A stretch of 64,000 nt of DNA from Nitzschia sp. DOCU1 (taxonomy: Eukaryota; Bacillariophyta; Bacillariophyceae; Bacillariales; Bacillariaceae): contig OX595988.1 of the NCBI GenBank assembly GCA_951394045.1, positions 3,363,352 through 3,427,351 on the forward strand, in the 5' to 3' direction. The position numbers and the translations under genes were made by a program. Every line of letters starts with the position of its first letter. Position 1 is the first letter of the stretch. Under the pieces are notes generated by a model. That model was not told the origin of the DNA and ran no database searches. It worked only from the letters and a program-made list of their open reading frames with translations. This document shows positions 10,696 to 21,527 of the stretch, in pieces.

Positions 10696-12159
10696 TCACA
10701 CTCGTTCAGGCGACAACGCACCCGACACATTGCGAGGAGACAAATTCGAAAAGAGGGATCCCATCCAAGATTTGGTGCTATCCGCAAGCGATAACCGTCC
10801 CGAGTCGTCGCTGTGGCTCAAAGCATCAAAGTCGTCGTCATCATTATAGACATCATAGTCTTCGATAGCCACTACATTCAACGTGACTTCAAAGCCCAAG
10901 TCTTCTCCAGCACTGTATATCATAACAGGTTGATCGACGTACTTGCTGGGAGGAGCTGGAGGTTTCACAGGTTGGCTAGCAACCACTTGAGCTTGGGGCG
11001 GCGACAAGACATGCGCGGGGTAATTGTCGTTGGTAGCAGGAGCTGCCGAAGGAGCAGCAGCGTACCACTGCTGATTCGAGGCATGGACCATTGGTGGTTG
11101 AGGAGCTGTAACTGGTGCTGGTATATGCGTAGTAGCAGAGCGAGAAGGGTGTTGCTGCTCCATAGTTTGCTGATGCGGATGGTTGTACATTGGAGGAGGA
11201 GGGCTCATGCTCCTCGACGTCGTCGATACCATGGCTGGCAGAGCAGCAGCAGCTCCTTCTGCAACAATGGTAGTGGGCGATTCCACTCTGCTTGCCGCAT
11301 GGTGGTTATTGCACATCCCTGGTGATAGAGCGGCGTAGGCTTGAGATAGCCCTGGGGAATGAGCCGTAAGACCCGTCAGCCGCACCATTTGCATACAAAA
11401 GGAATGCTTGATCGTCTGAGGAGTTCTTCCATCTTCTTCCATCGCAGCTAGTATGGCTGCATAGGCCAAAATAGCCGGTGGCTGCGTTAACTGCTGATAC
11501 AGTCCTCTTCGGACTATTTGAAGCGCCGTTTCCACAATCTTGGAAACCTTCACCGAACACCGCGATGCTTCTACTAGAGCTTGCAGTAATTCTCCATACT
11601 GATGGATAAAGCAATGGGGCGTCGGTGGGTGCAAGTTCCAACCCAGAAACTCAAGTAATTGTGATTCCATAGCCACTACTTGCAGGGGAGTAAAGCCTGC
11701 GTGCCCCATCCGCACCAGTTCTTCCAGAGGAAAGAGTTTGGTATCATGGATTTTAATGGCAAGTTCCAGACATGTTAACCCCAGCAACTGATAGTGCATC
11801 GTGGCTTGAACCGGGGAGAGTTGATCCTGGGGTCCACCTCTCAGAGAACGATCCAAATAGTACAGCGCTGTGGGAACAATCTGGGGCACCAGTTGAAAGA
11901 TGTCCACTACCGAAAACATCCACTGGATGAGTATCGGTCTCCACGGCATCGAACTAGTAGGTATTGTTGTTGACCCTGCGTAATACTTCATCTCTTGACA
12001 TCGCATCCGTCCCAGCACGTCCTTCACATCGTCCAATTTCCGGGCTAATCGCTCGTGTCGACTGGAAGAATTGAAACTAGCCATCAGGGAATGACATCTT
12101 GGAGTTGAGAATTGCTGTTGATGTTGCGGGAGCGATCGCTCCTGAGCCTGTTGCATCAT
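10696..12159 (-). CDS. Cyclin, diatom-type (dsCYC-like)
   Basis: A 487-residue cyclin, which would bind and activate a cyclin-dependent kinase. The cyclin N-box covers about residues 50-175. It starts with MRCQEMKYY in the place of the MR..L..WM opening, followed by WMFSVVDIFQLVPQIVPTALYYLDR, a LTCLELAIKIHD helix, and the closing helix EFLGWNLHPPTPHCF. A second cyclin fold follows to about residue 250 (ALQIVRRGLYQQL... ILAYAAILAAMEE). The C-terminal half is disordered, with Pro/Gln/His-rich sequence and an acidic patch (YDVYNDDDDFD). Diatoms carry an enlarged set of such divergent cyclins, several linked to nutrient and light signals; which member this is cannot be told. Two adjacent ATGs (12159 and 12156) give the start. 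Confidence 0.85.
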   Translation of the reverse strand: MMQQAQERSLPQHQQQFSTPRCHSLMASFNSSSRHERLARKLDDVKDVLGRMRCQEMKYYAGSTTIPTSSMPWRPILIQWMFSVVDIFQLVPQIVPTALYYLDRSLRGGPQDQLSPVQATMHYQLLGLTCLELAIKIHDTKLFPLEELVRMGHAGFTPLQVVAMESQLLEFLGWNLHPPTPHCFIHQYGELLQALVEASRCSVKVSKIVETALQIVRRGLYQQLTQPPAILAYAAILAAMEEDGRTPQTIKHSFCMQMVRLTGLTAHSPGLSQAYAALSPGMCNNHHAASRVESPTTIVAEGAAAALPAMVSTTSRSMSPPPPMYNHPHQQTMEQQHPSRSATTHIPAPVTAPQPPMVHASNQQWYAAAPSAAPATNDNYPAHVLSPPQAQVVASQPVKPPAPPSKYVDQPVMIYSAGEDLGFEVTLNVVAIEDYDVYNDDDDFDALSHSDDSGRLSLADSTKSWMGSLFSNLSPRNVSGALSPERV

Positions 12160-14300
12160 GGTTGTTATTGTTGTTGTTGTGTGCGAAGCCTGAAACTTTG
12201 ACTCCCCCAGCGTCTACCGTGGGTTATAGTTAAGTCGATTGGAGGCAGCGTGACAATCTAAAAGTCGAAATGGATTCAACGCAACTGTTTCTGAAACGGT
12301 TGGAGGATAATAAGGCCAACACACCGCCGATGTATTTGTATGAACTTGCTTGAATGAGAGAGACACGAAAGTTCTCGGTGGGTCTCACTGTGTCACGCCA
12401 CCCTCTGTTGATTCTTTCGCTAGCTACCGATTATTGGTTCCCGTTCGGCCAGGAAGAATTTTTCGCCCCTATGTGACGGACGTCGCCGTCGACCGCCAAA
12501 GCGAAACCAACTGGTATTGCGAAAGTCAGGCGGAGAGGTCGTGGCGATGTCCAGTCTTGTGACGGCACTCAATTTGAATTTTCCCGGCTATAATAAGTAC
12601 ACGTTCCACCTGATGGCAATGTAATAGATAGAGTCGATATAAATGCCTTCATGTTGTAGAGATTTCATTATTGTTCGATTTAAATGCTAATCTTCAAATC
12701 GAATATGTGTAAGTCCCGCCGGGTGAGCCTCTACAAGAGTGAGGGAAGACTTTGGCGCCTTCCCCAAGCAAGTCCCGCTTCGAATCAGGCCCTTCGGGAA
12801 CGAGAAGAAGCGACGCCGATTCTGGTTCGTGCGGCCGCACCCCTTCCTAAAACGAAGCCGAACCTCTTTCATTCTTGATGGAATTGGTAACGACCTTCGC
12901 TACTCTCCACTGAAGCAAGACTAAGATTGGTTCTTGTTTAACTTTATGACAGTAGTCCTAAGCTAGAGTACCTGGGATACAAAGCTATTATCTCATTGCC
13001 AGAAGCAGCACAACCAGTAGTAGTAGCAGAGGAAGCAAACTCTTCTGGTGGGGGCTGCCGCTGGGAATGTCGCTTGGTCATTCGTCGATTGGGCACCTAA
13101 CTAATAACTATTTTGGGCATAACGGTTGCTACTCTATACGACTATGACTAGATGCTACTACAGCACCGCTAGTACTGTAGTACCACCACCAGCACGACCA
13201 CCACTCATGTGGGGCCATTCTCCTTGTGCTGCTAGAGATCAAGTCAGGGGGCAAGAACTATCCGAATAAATTGATGTACCGACTGTCTGTGGGACAGGTT
13301 GGAAAGGCAAAACCATTCTCTTCACACCCAAAGTAGTATGGAGTTGTTGAAAAAGAAGAGGTTTCGGAAGTAGCACTACTAGTTGCGCCGCTTTTTGGGA
13401 CGTTGTCAAGAGCCTTCGAAACAGTCGAACAAATTTGACCAGTACGACTTCCGATTGGATCTTTTTTCACTATCAGCGTCCCCACAAAGATTCTTTCGCA
13501 CATGCCGAAGGACAATGACGATCATGAAACTGAATGCCTTTGTCACCGCGATCCTTGGAGGCTTGAAAGAAAGGCAACGGCAACGGCGTCAACCACAAGC
13601 AGCGCTTCTATAGCCGACGAGAGATCACGGCGACTTTTCAAAATATGGCATGTTTCCACGGGCATTGCTACCAGAGGTCGGAGCGAGCTATCTCGTCTTA
13701 CCTTGCTACGTATACTTTATCTGACAGCAGTTCATTCCTACTAGCTAGAGTAGTTCTTTGTACTAATAAAGACTACTATTAACTACTAATAGCTTGGTCC
13801 CGTACCACTCGAAACCGTCTAGAATGACGCTTTCTGAATGCGACTACTTTCTAGCTAGAGCTCACAATTCTCGAATAGCTGGTGCCGGCGGTCGAGCAAA
13901 AGCTACTTCCCCAGCGTTGTCTTGTCATGGGAAAACGCGACTCGGGTTTGCAGCTATCGAGCAAAAGCTACTTCCCCAGCGTTGTCTTGTCATGGAAAAA
14001 CGCGACTCGGGTTTGCAGCTATCGCTCTTGTCGCAAATTGGTGAATCACCGTCTTCCTTGGTATTTACTCGTGTTGGATATCATAACCAAGCAAACACAT
14101 CCAATGAAAGAGCATTAGAGCTTCACACGGCACATTGAGGCAATGGCAAGGTAGGAGTCGGAAACTGGCTGACTGGGACCCGCCGGAAGGAAATACATTG
14201 GCCCCTTCAGTGGTAGAGCTTCTTGCTGGGATCCACCGGAAGGAAACAAAGTGCCCCCTGAGAAATATAAGCATATCATTGCCCAACGTTTGTGCGATTG
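12160..14300. other. Gene-poor 2.1-kb spacer
   Basis: It holds the cyclin promoter on its left side. Several short open frames (for example 12684-12924 and 13383-13744) overlap on different strands and lack conserved or biased composition. A 27-codon ATG frame at 12270-12353 could be a uORF-like or spurious frame. The only clear structure is the 65-bp tandem duplication at 13892-14024. Confidence 0.45.
13892..14024. repeat. Tandem duplication, two copies of 65 bp
   Basis: The segment starting TCGAGCAAAAGCTACTTC is repeated 65 bases later and differs at a single base (CATGGG against CATGGA). The second copy runs on to 14024. Such near identity means a recent local duplication; 65 is not a multiple of three, so it would shift any frame through it. 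Confidence 0.9.
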
Positions 14301-15674
14301 TTACTTTTCGAATGAATAGTCAGTCCACAGTAGGTACAACAACAAGTGTACTTGATCATCGGGTATGCCAGGCATGCAAGCATGATAGTCGGGCGGCTTG
14401 GAGATCCAAGGATTATTGGCACCAAAATACCAATTCAAATCCCGCAATTGCAATTTTCGAAGCGTCCACAGCCAGGATTCAATGTCTAATTTTCGATGGG
14501 GTACCGAGAATAACAAAGGTGGAGTGATGTTTTGTGGCTCCCTCAAAACCGAATTCCAAACCACGTGCCACTCTACATCCTCGTTGATGGTGGGGCTGTT
14601 AGAGACAGCACCCAATCGATCCTTGTAGATATACTCTAGCGCTTCGGGTGTATACATGGTAGGCTTGAAAATGTACGAAAAGCGCCATTGACGACCGAGT
14701 TCGATGGTAGCTACATTGTCGTTACAACCGGGTAGATTGGGTGGAGTCGCAGCACTGCGCCGATAGTAGGCCGAAATATCCGACTTGGATTCTCCATGGC
14801 ATCCTGTTTGGTCTAACACGCTTTGGTTGGTCAATCGAGTACCCAACTCATCCATGCCAACGGGCCTGTTGTTTCGAATTGTAAAATCTTCAATGGAAAT
14901 ACCCGGGCCTCCTTGTTGGACGCCAAAGTCTGTTACAAGATGACTGGTATAGGAAGATGACACTATACCACACACAAGAGCTTCCCACAATTGTCGAGCA
15001 AAGGAGTTGCCTTGTATCATCACATGCTGCTGTCTAGTGGTTGGCGTTGATCGCATTTTCCACTCGGCGGTATTCCATTCCTGTAGAGTATCTCGTATGA
15101 GTGCCTTGATCCGGCAAGACTCCTTATTCATGGTATTGTTGTTGCTTGTAGTGGTGTTGTCGTTGGGATGCAATTGCAAGACAAGTTCATAATGATACGC
15201 CATTCGAAAGGGAGCATCCGGTCGATAGGCACAATTGTAGCGGGCCTTCATGATGAAGCACATGTGATTGTAAAGTGGCGTTCGATCGACCGCTGGGACG
15301 TAGGATCCCATTTGGGACAAGCTGATGGTTTTGGTAGTCGTAGTATTCAACTGACATTCTGGGTACTTTTCCTGGATTAATCGTTTCAAAATGTTGCGAG
15401 GATCGGCCATGTCCAAAAGAGCCGACGAGGGTGAGGCGAGTCGCTCTTGGGCGTCTGCTGTAGCACCTCCAAGCACGCTGGGAGCGAAACTAGAAAGGCT
15501 GGTATTGGCAGATGAAAAGGTAAGGATGGCCACTAGAAGCGACAGGATGATAATTGCCGTCAACTTGTGGGGTGCAACAAGAGACTTGTCTCGAGTTTTG
15601 GCGTTGGAAGCAGGCGGGAAATCATGATGAGTATCCTCGTCGTCGACCGACTTGAACGTCGTCGCCGTTGTCAT
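14301..15674 (-). CDS. PMR5/TBL-like (PC-esterase) type II membrane protein, putative polysaccharide acyltransferase
   Basis: A 457-residue protein with a cytosolic N-terminus, one membrane anchor (about residues 38-54, LTAIIILSLLVAILTF) and a luminal domain. The segment MIQGNSFARQLWEALVCG (Ser214) matches the GDS block of the PMR5/TBL/Cas1p esterase-acyltransferase family, with Asn in place of Asp. Near the C-terminus PPDYHACMPGIPDD (D429, H431) matches the D..H..CLPG.PD block. Family members O-acetylate cell-wall polysaccharides or sialic acid in the Golgi. Here the Asp and His are two residues apart (D-x-H) instead of the plant DxxH spacing, so catalysis should be tested. Several N-x-S/T sequons fit a secretory protein. 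The ATG is at 15674. Confidence 0.6.
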   Translation of the reverse strand: MTTATTFKSVDDEDTHHDFPPASNAKTRDKSLVAPHKLTAIIILSLLVAILTFSSANTSLSSFAPSVLGGATADAQERLASPSSALLDMADPRNILKRLIQEKYPECQLNTTTTKTISLSQMGSYVPAVDRTPLYNHMCFIMKARYNCAYRPDAPFRMAYHYELVLQLHPNDNTTTSNNNTMNKESCRIKALIRDTLQEWNTAEWKMRSTPTTRQQHVMIQGNSFARQLWEALVCGIVSSSYTSHLVTDFGVQQGGPGISIEDFTIRNNRPVGMDELGTRLTNQSVLDQTGCHGESKSDISAYYRRSAATPPNLPGCNDNVATIELGRQWRFSYIFKPTMYTPEALEYIYKDRLGAVSNSPTINEDVEWHVVWNSVLREPQNITPPLLFSVPHRKLDIESWLWTLRKLQLRDLNWYFGANNPWISKPPDYHACMPGIPDDQVHLLLYLLWTDYSFEK

Positions 15675-16312
15675 CCCCTAACGATCTGATTCATCGGCAC
15701 GATGATACTGCCTTCCTAATACTCTGGCAGCATATAGCAGCAGCTGACGGGAAGAACCCACGCATCAAACAATATGGCAACATTGTCAACGAGAAAGTTG
15801 GATTTGCAGGAGTCAAAAGCTGCCGCCACATCGTCTCGCTCGCATGTGTGATGGGACTTCCCGCCATTTTTCGTTTCGCGTTCGTCGGTCGCACGGGAAA
15901 CGATGACTCCTCTTCCGACCAATCGAAAGTTTCCGGGTGCCTCATTGCACCTTCCAGACGTAGCTAGCAACCGCTAGTAGCAGTGCCGATGGGAAAACTA
16001 CGGTTACTGCTATTTGTTTGTGTCGAAAGGTGCATCGAGCTACTGTAGTAGAGAGCTGTAAAGCTAGTATAAGGGCGGCAGTTATGATCTACAGAATTGC
16101 GCCTCCGCGACGGCAGAACCACCGATAACGATGATGCTCGAGAATGGAATTGTGGTAGTATGAGCTAGCTTCACCGTGTCTCGGAAAGTGATATCAACAG
16201 CGAGACAGTGATTCGGTTAGTGTATAGTTGCGGTTGAAGGAATATGTGTACATGCAATTGGGGTAGGCCGAATATCCTCATCGATTCGTTCTTTATTCCA
16301 ACCCACAAAAGT
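15675..16312. other. Spacer between two minus-strand genes
   Basis: Contains the TBL-like gene promoter and the 3' flank of the Rossmann-protein gene. Two overlapping minus-strand frames of about 84 codons have no recognisable features. Nothing else seen. Confidence 0.45.
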
Positions 16313-17550
16313 CTAGACGAGTGTGCTGCTGGTTGGCTTGGGTGCAGCAGCCTCGGCATCTTCTGTTCCTCGTTCTCCCAATCGTCCTGTCTTTCCCTGA
16401 TCCAGTTCTTCATACGTCTGTCCCATGGCTAGTTGCGCCGCATCTTGCACTTCTCCAGGAAGCAATTGTTGTAACAACGCAAAGTTTGCCGCCACTTGGG
16501 CCTCTGAAACCCCTTGGGCATCCGTAACCAATCGTTCCAATGCAGGTCCAATTGTTCGAGGGGGCGGATAACCCGCCAAAGCCAAGACTTCAAAGGTCTT
16601 GTCACAGGCTTCCGGAGTCGACAAGACATCGCACAAAACTTTGGCCACGTCTTTTCGATTGATGCGACCCACCGCGACGTCGCCTTGACTAAAGAGTGGA
16701 CGCGATCCAGCAGGCCACTTGTCATTCAAGCCAGTGGGACGTACAATACAATAATTGACACCTTTTCAAAAGAAAACAGCCAAACAAAAAGCAGCGTTAG
16801 CCAATGGAACGCCGTCGACCATAAGCCTACCGATTACATTTTCTTACCAGATCGTCGAAGCCCCTCTTCGCTTTCCGCCTTGACGTCCAAAATCCCAAAA
16901 GGATTCAATCTCACAATCGGAATATCCGCACATCCACGATACTTTGCCTTCTTTTCCTCATCCCAACTAGGTCTAGTAACTCCCGCCGAACTCAACATGA
17001 CCACTTTGGGAGTTTGAATCGCATTTCGCCCAACCACTTGATTCAGCATGGCCTTGGCCAAGAGAGGAACGCCGACTGCATCAATCGATCGTTTGGGTCT
17101 CAGGGCAATGCCCAACAAACGCTTGACACGTTCCATCACGGACGTTTGGGCATCACTAAATCCTGTAGCACACCAAATGGCCGCATCGCAGCCTGTGACG
17201 GCCTCAGCAACTTGCTCTTCATTGGTCAAATCACAAGGAATCACTTTTAACAGGGGATTCTTTTCCACATCACCAAAGGTTTCCTTGGCTCTGTCGGCGT
17301 TTCGCACCATTGCAACGACACTGACTTGTCGGTTCAGCAATTCTTGAACGACCAACGATCCCGTTCGACCCGTTGCTCCAGTGACGGCCACCTTGCCGAT
17401 GGTGATCGGTGGAGGGACATCCACCACCTCTTCTTTGGACTCCGCTAGGCGAATGGAACGGGACGAAATCGGAGTCTTTCTCGAGACGAACGACGAAGCC
17501 GTCGAGGCTAACGCCACGAGCAGCAGAATCGATCGCAAATGAGTTCTCAT
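16313..17550 (-). CDS. NAD(P)-binding Rossmann-fold protein (atypical SDR, NmrA/TIC62-like), probable plastid leader
   Basis: A 383-residue protein from two exons, 16848-17550 and 16313-16761, split by an 86-base GT-AG intron. Splicing joins ...GLRRSG to VNYCIVRPTGLND, the conserved YxxVRPxGL segment of atypical short-chain dehydrogenases, which confirms the join. The nucleotide-binding loop VTGATGRTGSLV is at residues 56-67, followed by VVAMVRNADRAK, a D-L-T acidic turn and AAIWCATG. The N-terminus is a signal-like segment (residues 1-20, ILLLVALASTASS) ending in SS|FVSRK, a good match to the diatom plastid motif with Phe at +1. The start is set at the ATG at 17550, because further upstream the frame has no ATG. 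Substrate unknown; relatives act in plastid redox or in assembly of photosynthetic complexes. Confidence 0.82.
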
Positions 17551-18708
17551 GGCGAATGTTCTTTTTCGATTGACTTCTCTCTCCTTGGGTGAATGGATGA
17601 TCCACACAATATGTTCTTGGCAGCTAATACGGATGAGCTTCGAACAATCAGCTTTTGTAACCCTGGTTGATACTTTGCTGGTTGTGGTAAAGATGGAATG
17701 TCAATGGTGGGTTCGTCTCCCCGCAAAGCGTCGTCGTGTGGATGTTGGTGTCTATCCTGCTGTCTTTTGGGGGTCGGATGGAGGGCATTTTCTTGGCAGG
17801 GTTGAAATTACTTTTTTTCGATTCTCCCCTACCATGTCTCTACGCTGATGTGTCCTCATGCGTCATCCGCATTTCGCGTTTTGATTGGCCAGTGGCGCGT
17901 CCATGACGCCACCAAAAGGTCCAGTCAGAGGGCGGAGTCGGATGCTCGCGCGGGGTTCGATATTGATCGTGGACGAAACAATACTTCGAATCGTCGCTAC
18001 TAAAAGCTATCTACTCTAGCATCGCTGGCATTCTAGTAGTAGATGAATTATCCAATGGCTACTATTACCGGAGGCAGAAAAGTTTATTGTTAATCAAATG
18101 CTGAGCCACGAGACAATTCGAATTCGTTTGGCTGCAGTCGCCCCTTCCCTGACGTATCACAAGCACCACCACCAGCAGCAGAATTACCGCCGCGGTCGAC
18201 CGCCATCTATCTCTGCAGAGGCGTCCTCAGCTGCCCCCCTTGCCCAAGCGATTTCGGTGGGAAGATGCTGACCCTTCACTTCTATTTAAACACTCTAGTG
18301 CCGCCGACATATTATATCGGCAAATAAGCATTTTCTAAGTAGCTAGATTGGACCACGAAGGACTAACCACCCGTCGACTCCTGTTTTGCTCCGGCACCGT
18401 TCTACAGCAGCCCCGAGCTGCCGACGATGAACTTTCCGTCGGAGCTGATGTATGTATGATGTTATTTCTTTTGATGGCCTCTATTAACTAACTATTGTTT
18501 TCTTCTGTCTAAGAAAGGAACTCATGGTCAGGCCATCTGAAATTAATTCTTCAACCATTAACGGTGTTCTACTATCAGATTGCACTCAAGCTAATTCATT
18601 TTAGTATACATGCAATACCATCTGTTTTAATTGATTAAGATTCTATTGACTGTGCGCAAGTCACACACGATAGTGACCCTAAACACCCCTATTGAATCTT
18701 TCCACACA
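17551..18708. other. Promoter of the Rossmann-protein gene and 3' flank of eEF1A
   Basis: About 1.2 kb. It includes a TTGATTGGCCA (CCAAT-like) word near 17880 and AT-rich sequence next to the eEF1A stop, fitting a 3' UTR. No gene recognised. Confidence 0.45.
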
Positions 18709-20070
18709 TTATGCCGAAGTAACGCTCTGAACCTTTCCAAGCATCTTCAAACGGTTGGAGTCCATGACAGCAATACGTCCGAGAGCCGCGCAGGTCTCGA
18801 AGGGCTCGACGAAAAGAGGAGCAGTGGGCTCGAATTCGACTTCAGCAGACTCGAATTGAGAAAGCTCTGGGGGGTTGTCCACCTTGGTACCTCCCGTCTT
18901 CTTGGATTGCTTCCACAAAATCTTGGTCATTTTGCACGCAACCTTAGCGGTACGAGAGAAGATAATAGGACAGTATCCGGGCTTGAGGACACCAGGGTGC
19001 TCTTGGACGGCAACCAAGGCAGTGAAGGTCTTGATGGGCTTGAGGGCACCTTCCTTCTCAAGGTAGATGATATCACCAGGGTTGACCTTCTCATCCTTGG
19101 CAATACCCTTGACGGACATACCGACGGAGTTACCGGGTCCGGCAGATTCGAGGACCTTCTTGTGTTGTTCGATGGAGAAGACCTTCTTTCCGGTGAGGCC
19201 AGAGGGAACAATGCCAATGACATCTCCGGGGCGAACGGTACCTTGCTCGACGGTTCCGGCAATAATCATACCCACTCCCTTAATGTTGTAAATGTTGGAG
19301 ATGGGGAGACGGAGCGGGGCGTTGGGGAGACGAGCAGGGGGGGTGATGAAGTTGTTGAGGGCGTCAACGATGGTGAAACCGGTGATCTTGGTCTTGGGGT
19401 TGATGTTGGCTTCCCATCCCTTGTACCAGGGGGCCTTGTCGGACTTCTCAACGAGGTTATCACCGTTGAATCCGGAGTAGGGGATGAAGGGGACCTTCTT
19501 GGGCTTGAAGCCGATCAATTGGAGCATCTTAACGAATTCGTCCTTGATCTCATTGAAACGCTCCTCGGACCAGCCGCAAGAGTCCATCTTGTTGACTCCG
19601 ACGATGATTTGGTCAACTCCCAGGAGGTACAAAAGACGAGCGTGTTGACGGGTTTGACCTTCCTCAACACCGAGCTTAGGGTCGGCCTTGGCAATGGCAG
19701 CCTCGAAACCTCCCTTCTCGGCAGGCACAAGAAGCATACCGACGTCCGCGGTGGCCGATCCGGTGATCATGTTCTTGATGTAATCCTTGTGGCCGGGGGC
19801 ATCGACGATAGTGTAGTGGTACTTCTCGGTGAAGAACTCCTTGGTGTTGCACTGAATGGTGACACCACGCTCACGCTCTTCCTTGCACGTATCAAGGTAG
19901 TACGCAAAACCGAAGGAAGACTTTCCCTTTTCGTCGGCAAGGGCCTGAAGCTTAGTCATTTCACGCTCAGAGATTCCTCCCATCTTGAAGATCAAGTGAC
20001 CGCAAGTGGTGGACTTTCCGGCATCGACGTGTCCGCAGACAACAAGGGACAAATGCTCCTTCTCTGACAT
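18709..20070 (-). CDS. eEF1A: Translation elongation factor 1-alpha (eEF1A)
   Basis: Full-length (453 residues) GTPase that delivers aminoacyl-tRNA to the ribosomal A site. G1 is [10 protein letters not shown] (residues 12-21), G3 is [11 protein letters not shown] and G4 is VGVNKMD. Domains II and III follow ([43 protein letters not shown]), ending in [14 protein letters not shown]. Length and motifs agree with an intact, intronless copy. Codon use is strongly biased (mostly C/G third positions, GGT/GTC-type codons), as expected for a very highly expressed gene. It also creates a long meaningless open frame on the opposite strand. ATG at 20070. Confidence 0.98.
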   Translation of the reverse strand: MSEKEHLSLVVCGHVDAGKSTTCGHLIFKMGGISEREMTKLQALADEKGKSSFGFAYYLDTCKEERERGVTIQCNTKEFFTEKYHYTIVDAPGHKDYIKNMITGSATADVGMLLVPAEKGGFEAAIAKADPKLGVEEGQTRQHARLLYLLGVDQIIVGVNKMDSCGWSEERFNEIKDEFVKMLQLIGFKPKKVPFIPYSGFNGDNLVEKSDKAPWYKGWEANINPKTKITGFTIVDALNNFITPPARLPNAPLRLPISNIYNIKGVGMIIAGTVEQGTVRPGDVIGIVPSGLTGKKVFSIEQHKKVLESAGPGNSVGMSVKGIAKDEKVNPGDIIYLEKEGALKPIKTFTALVAVQEHPGVLKPGYCPIIFSRTAKVACKMTKILWKQSKKTGGTKVDNPPELSQFESAEVEFEPTAPLFVEPFETCAALGRIAVMDSNRLKMLGKVQSVTSA

Positions 20071-21119
20071 GGTTGCAAGTTAGTTCGACGAAAGAATCAA
20101 CGAAAACAGAAAACTAGTGGCAACGCCAAAAGATTATGACTCTCCCTCGTGGTGAAGCTCCGGCTAGTTAGCAGCAATGATGCGGGAGGACGTGGACGAA
20201 GTTCGTACTCTTTCTACGAAACTCAAACGTAGGCATCAACGGGTCTTACGAGTAGGAAGGAGTGGTCCCGAAGCGCTTCGAAGGGGGTTGTGTGGTCCTC
20301 GTTGCATGTGGATGCAGAAATTAGGTATTCATGGGGAGGATTCCTTTGTTGAGATTCCATAAACGGACGAAAGCAGATGGTCAGGCAAGTTAATGATTTC
20401 CACGTGGAATGAAGGATTTCTCCGAGCGCCGTTTTGGCGGGCCGGCGATCCTGCCGACGCATGCTTTTGTTCCCGCCACGACCAAGCAAGTTCACCAATG
20501 ATAGGTGCGCTAGGATGACAATCAATCGACAACAACTCCCACATTTCCAATTCAATAATAACATTGCCTTTGGCCTTGCTTTGTTCGAAATTATAACTTG
20601 GGGGTGATTGCAACAGCAAGAGTCGTTGGAAAGGAGGCAGCAATCAAGATAGGTGCTTGCCCAAGTTCTCATCCCGTGCTGTCGTCGTTAGAAGTAACAT
20701 GTAAACGGTATTGGTCGAGCGAGTCGAAGATCTTCCAGGTGGCAAGTGGCGGCAAGTTTCCGCGCTGGCGCCCAAAGATCCGTTGGTCGGCACACGTCAG
20801 CCAGCATACTTCAAGTCCACATTTGATTGGTCGAAGAGCAACCAAACTTCCGCTCGCGCGATTGGAAGTTGGATTGAATGGCCACGACCGCGTCGTCGCA
20901 CACGACCGCCGACGACCACAAAATCGAAGGATGTTGTTGCCTTGGTTGTTGCTGTCGGTATGACATGGACAATCGTTCCTCTACTACAACAAGAGCAGCT
21001 TATCCCGGAGATTACTACTTCTAGAACCACCCAAGCCGTAGGCAGTCTAAATTTATGACTGATGATGGAGATGGTGTGATGAATTCAGATTGACTTTATT
21101 GCATCAGCCGTGAATTTCT
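20071..21119. other. eEF1A promoter and spacer
   Basis: The first ~150 bases upstream of the eEF1A ATG should hold its strong promoter and 5' UTR. Beyond that several short frames on both strands (for example 20223-20672 and 20711-21058) show no protein-like features. No RNA gene or repeat found. Confidence 0.45.
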
Positions 21120-21527
21120 ATGGACGACGACCGATCTCTATATGCCGCGACATTGGATAGGTATTGGGACCTCTTTGAACTTGTCGTAACAGACGAGAGT
21201 GGCGTGAGAAGCCTCGAGGAACGATTGACAGAGGCTGCTAGTGCCGTCTTTGTGGAAGATGCGCAATGGGAATCGGAACGTTTATCGGCGCCAATCATCG
21301 GCCGACGTGCAATTGTGGAACACATTAGAAAGATTCGCAGCTATGCCGTGGACGGAATCAAGAGTCGATCTCCAGTACAATACACAAAGAATGACAAGAA
21401 TGGGGTTGTCACGGCTACGTGGGAATGGACAGTCCGTCGCAAGGATGGTACATGCATTGAGGGGATGGACCGTGTCGAATTCGTTTCGGACGGGTTGATT
21501 AAACGAATTCATATTCAAGCAAAATAA
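21120..21527 (+). CDS. SnoaL/NTF2-like small protein
   Basis: A 135-residue protein with the cone-shaped NTF2/SnoaL pattern: an N-terminal helix (ATLDRYWDLFELV), a middle segment AVFVEDAQWESERLSAPIIGRRAIVEHIRKI (the 'x-G-R-xx-I-xx-x' helix typical of SnoaL-like folds), then beta strands VVTATWEWTVRRKDG and GMDRVEFVSDGLIKRIHI. Family members are enzymes of small-molecule metabolism or ligand-binding domains. The length fits the family as a single-domain protein. No catalytic assignment is possible from sequence alone. ATG at 21120; stop 21525-21527. Confidence 0.68.
   Translation: MDDDRSLYAATLDRYWDLFELVVTDESGVRSLEERLTEAASAVFVEDAQWESERLSAPIIGRRAIVEHIRKIRSYAVDGIKSRSPVQYTKNDKNGVVTATWEWTVRRKDGTCIEGMDRVEFVSDGLIKRIHIQAK

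Noticed and set aside
13383..13744. Overlapping frames with Arg-rich translation
   Set aside because: Several frames on both strands are open at once, typical of chance in this composition.
18631..20067. 478-codon open frame opposite eEF1A
   Set aside because: It lies exactly antisense to eEF1A. Strong codon bias of that gene leaves the opposite frame open; its Leu/Gly/Asp-rich translation has no domain.
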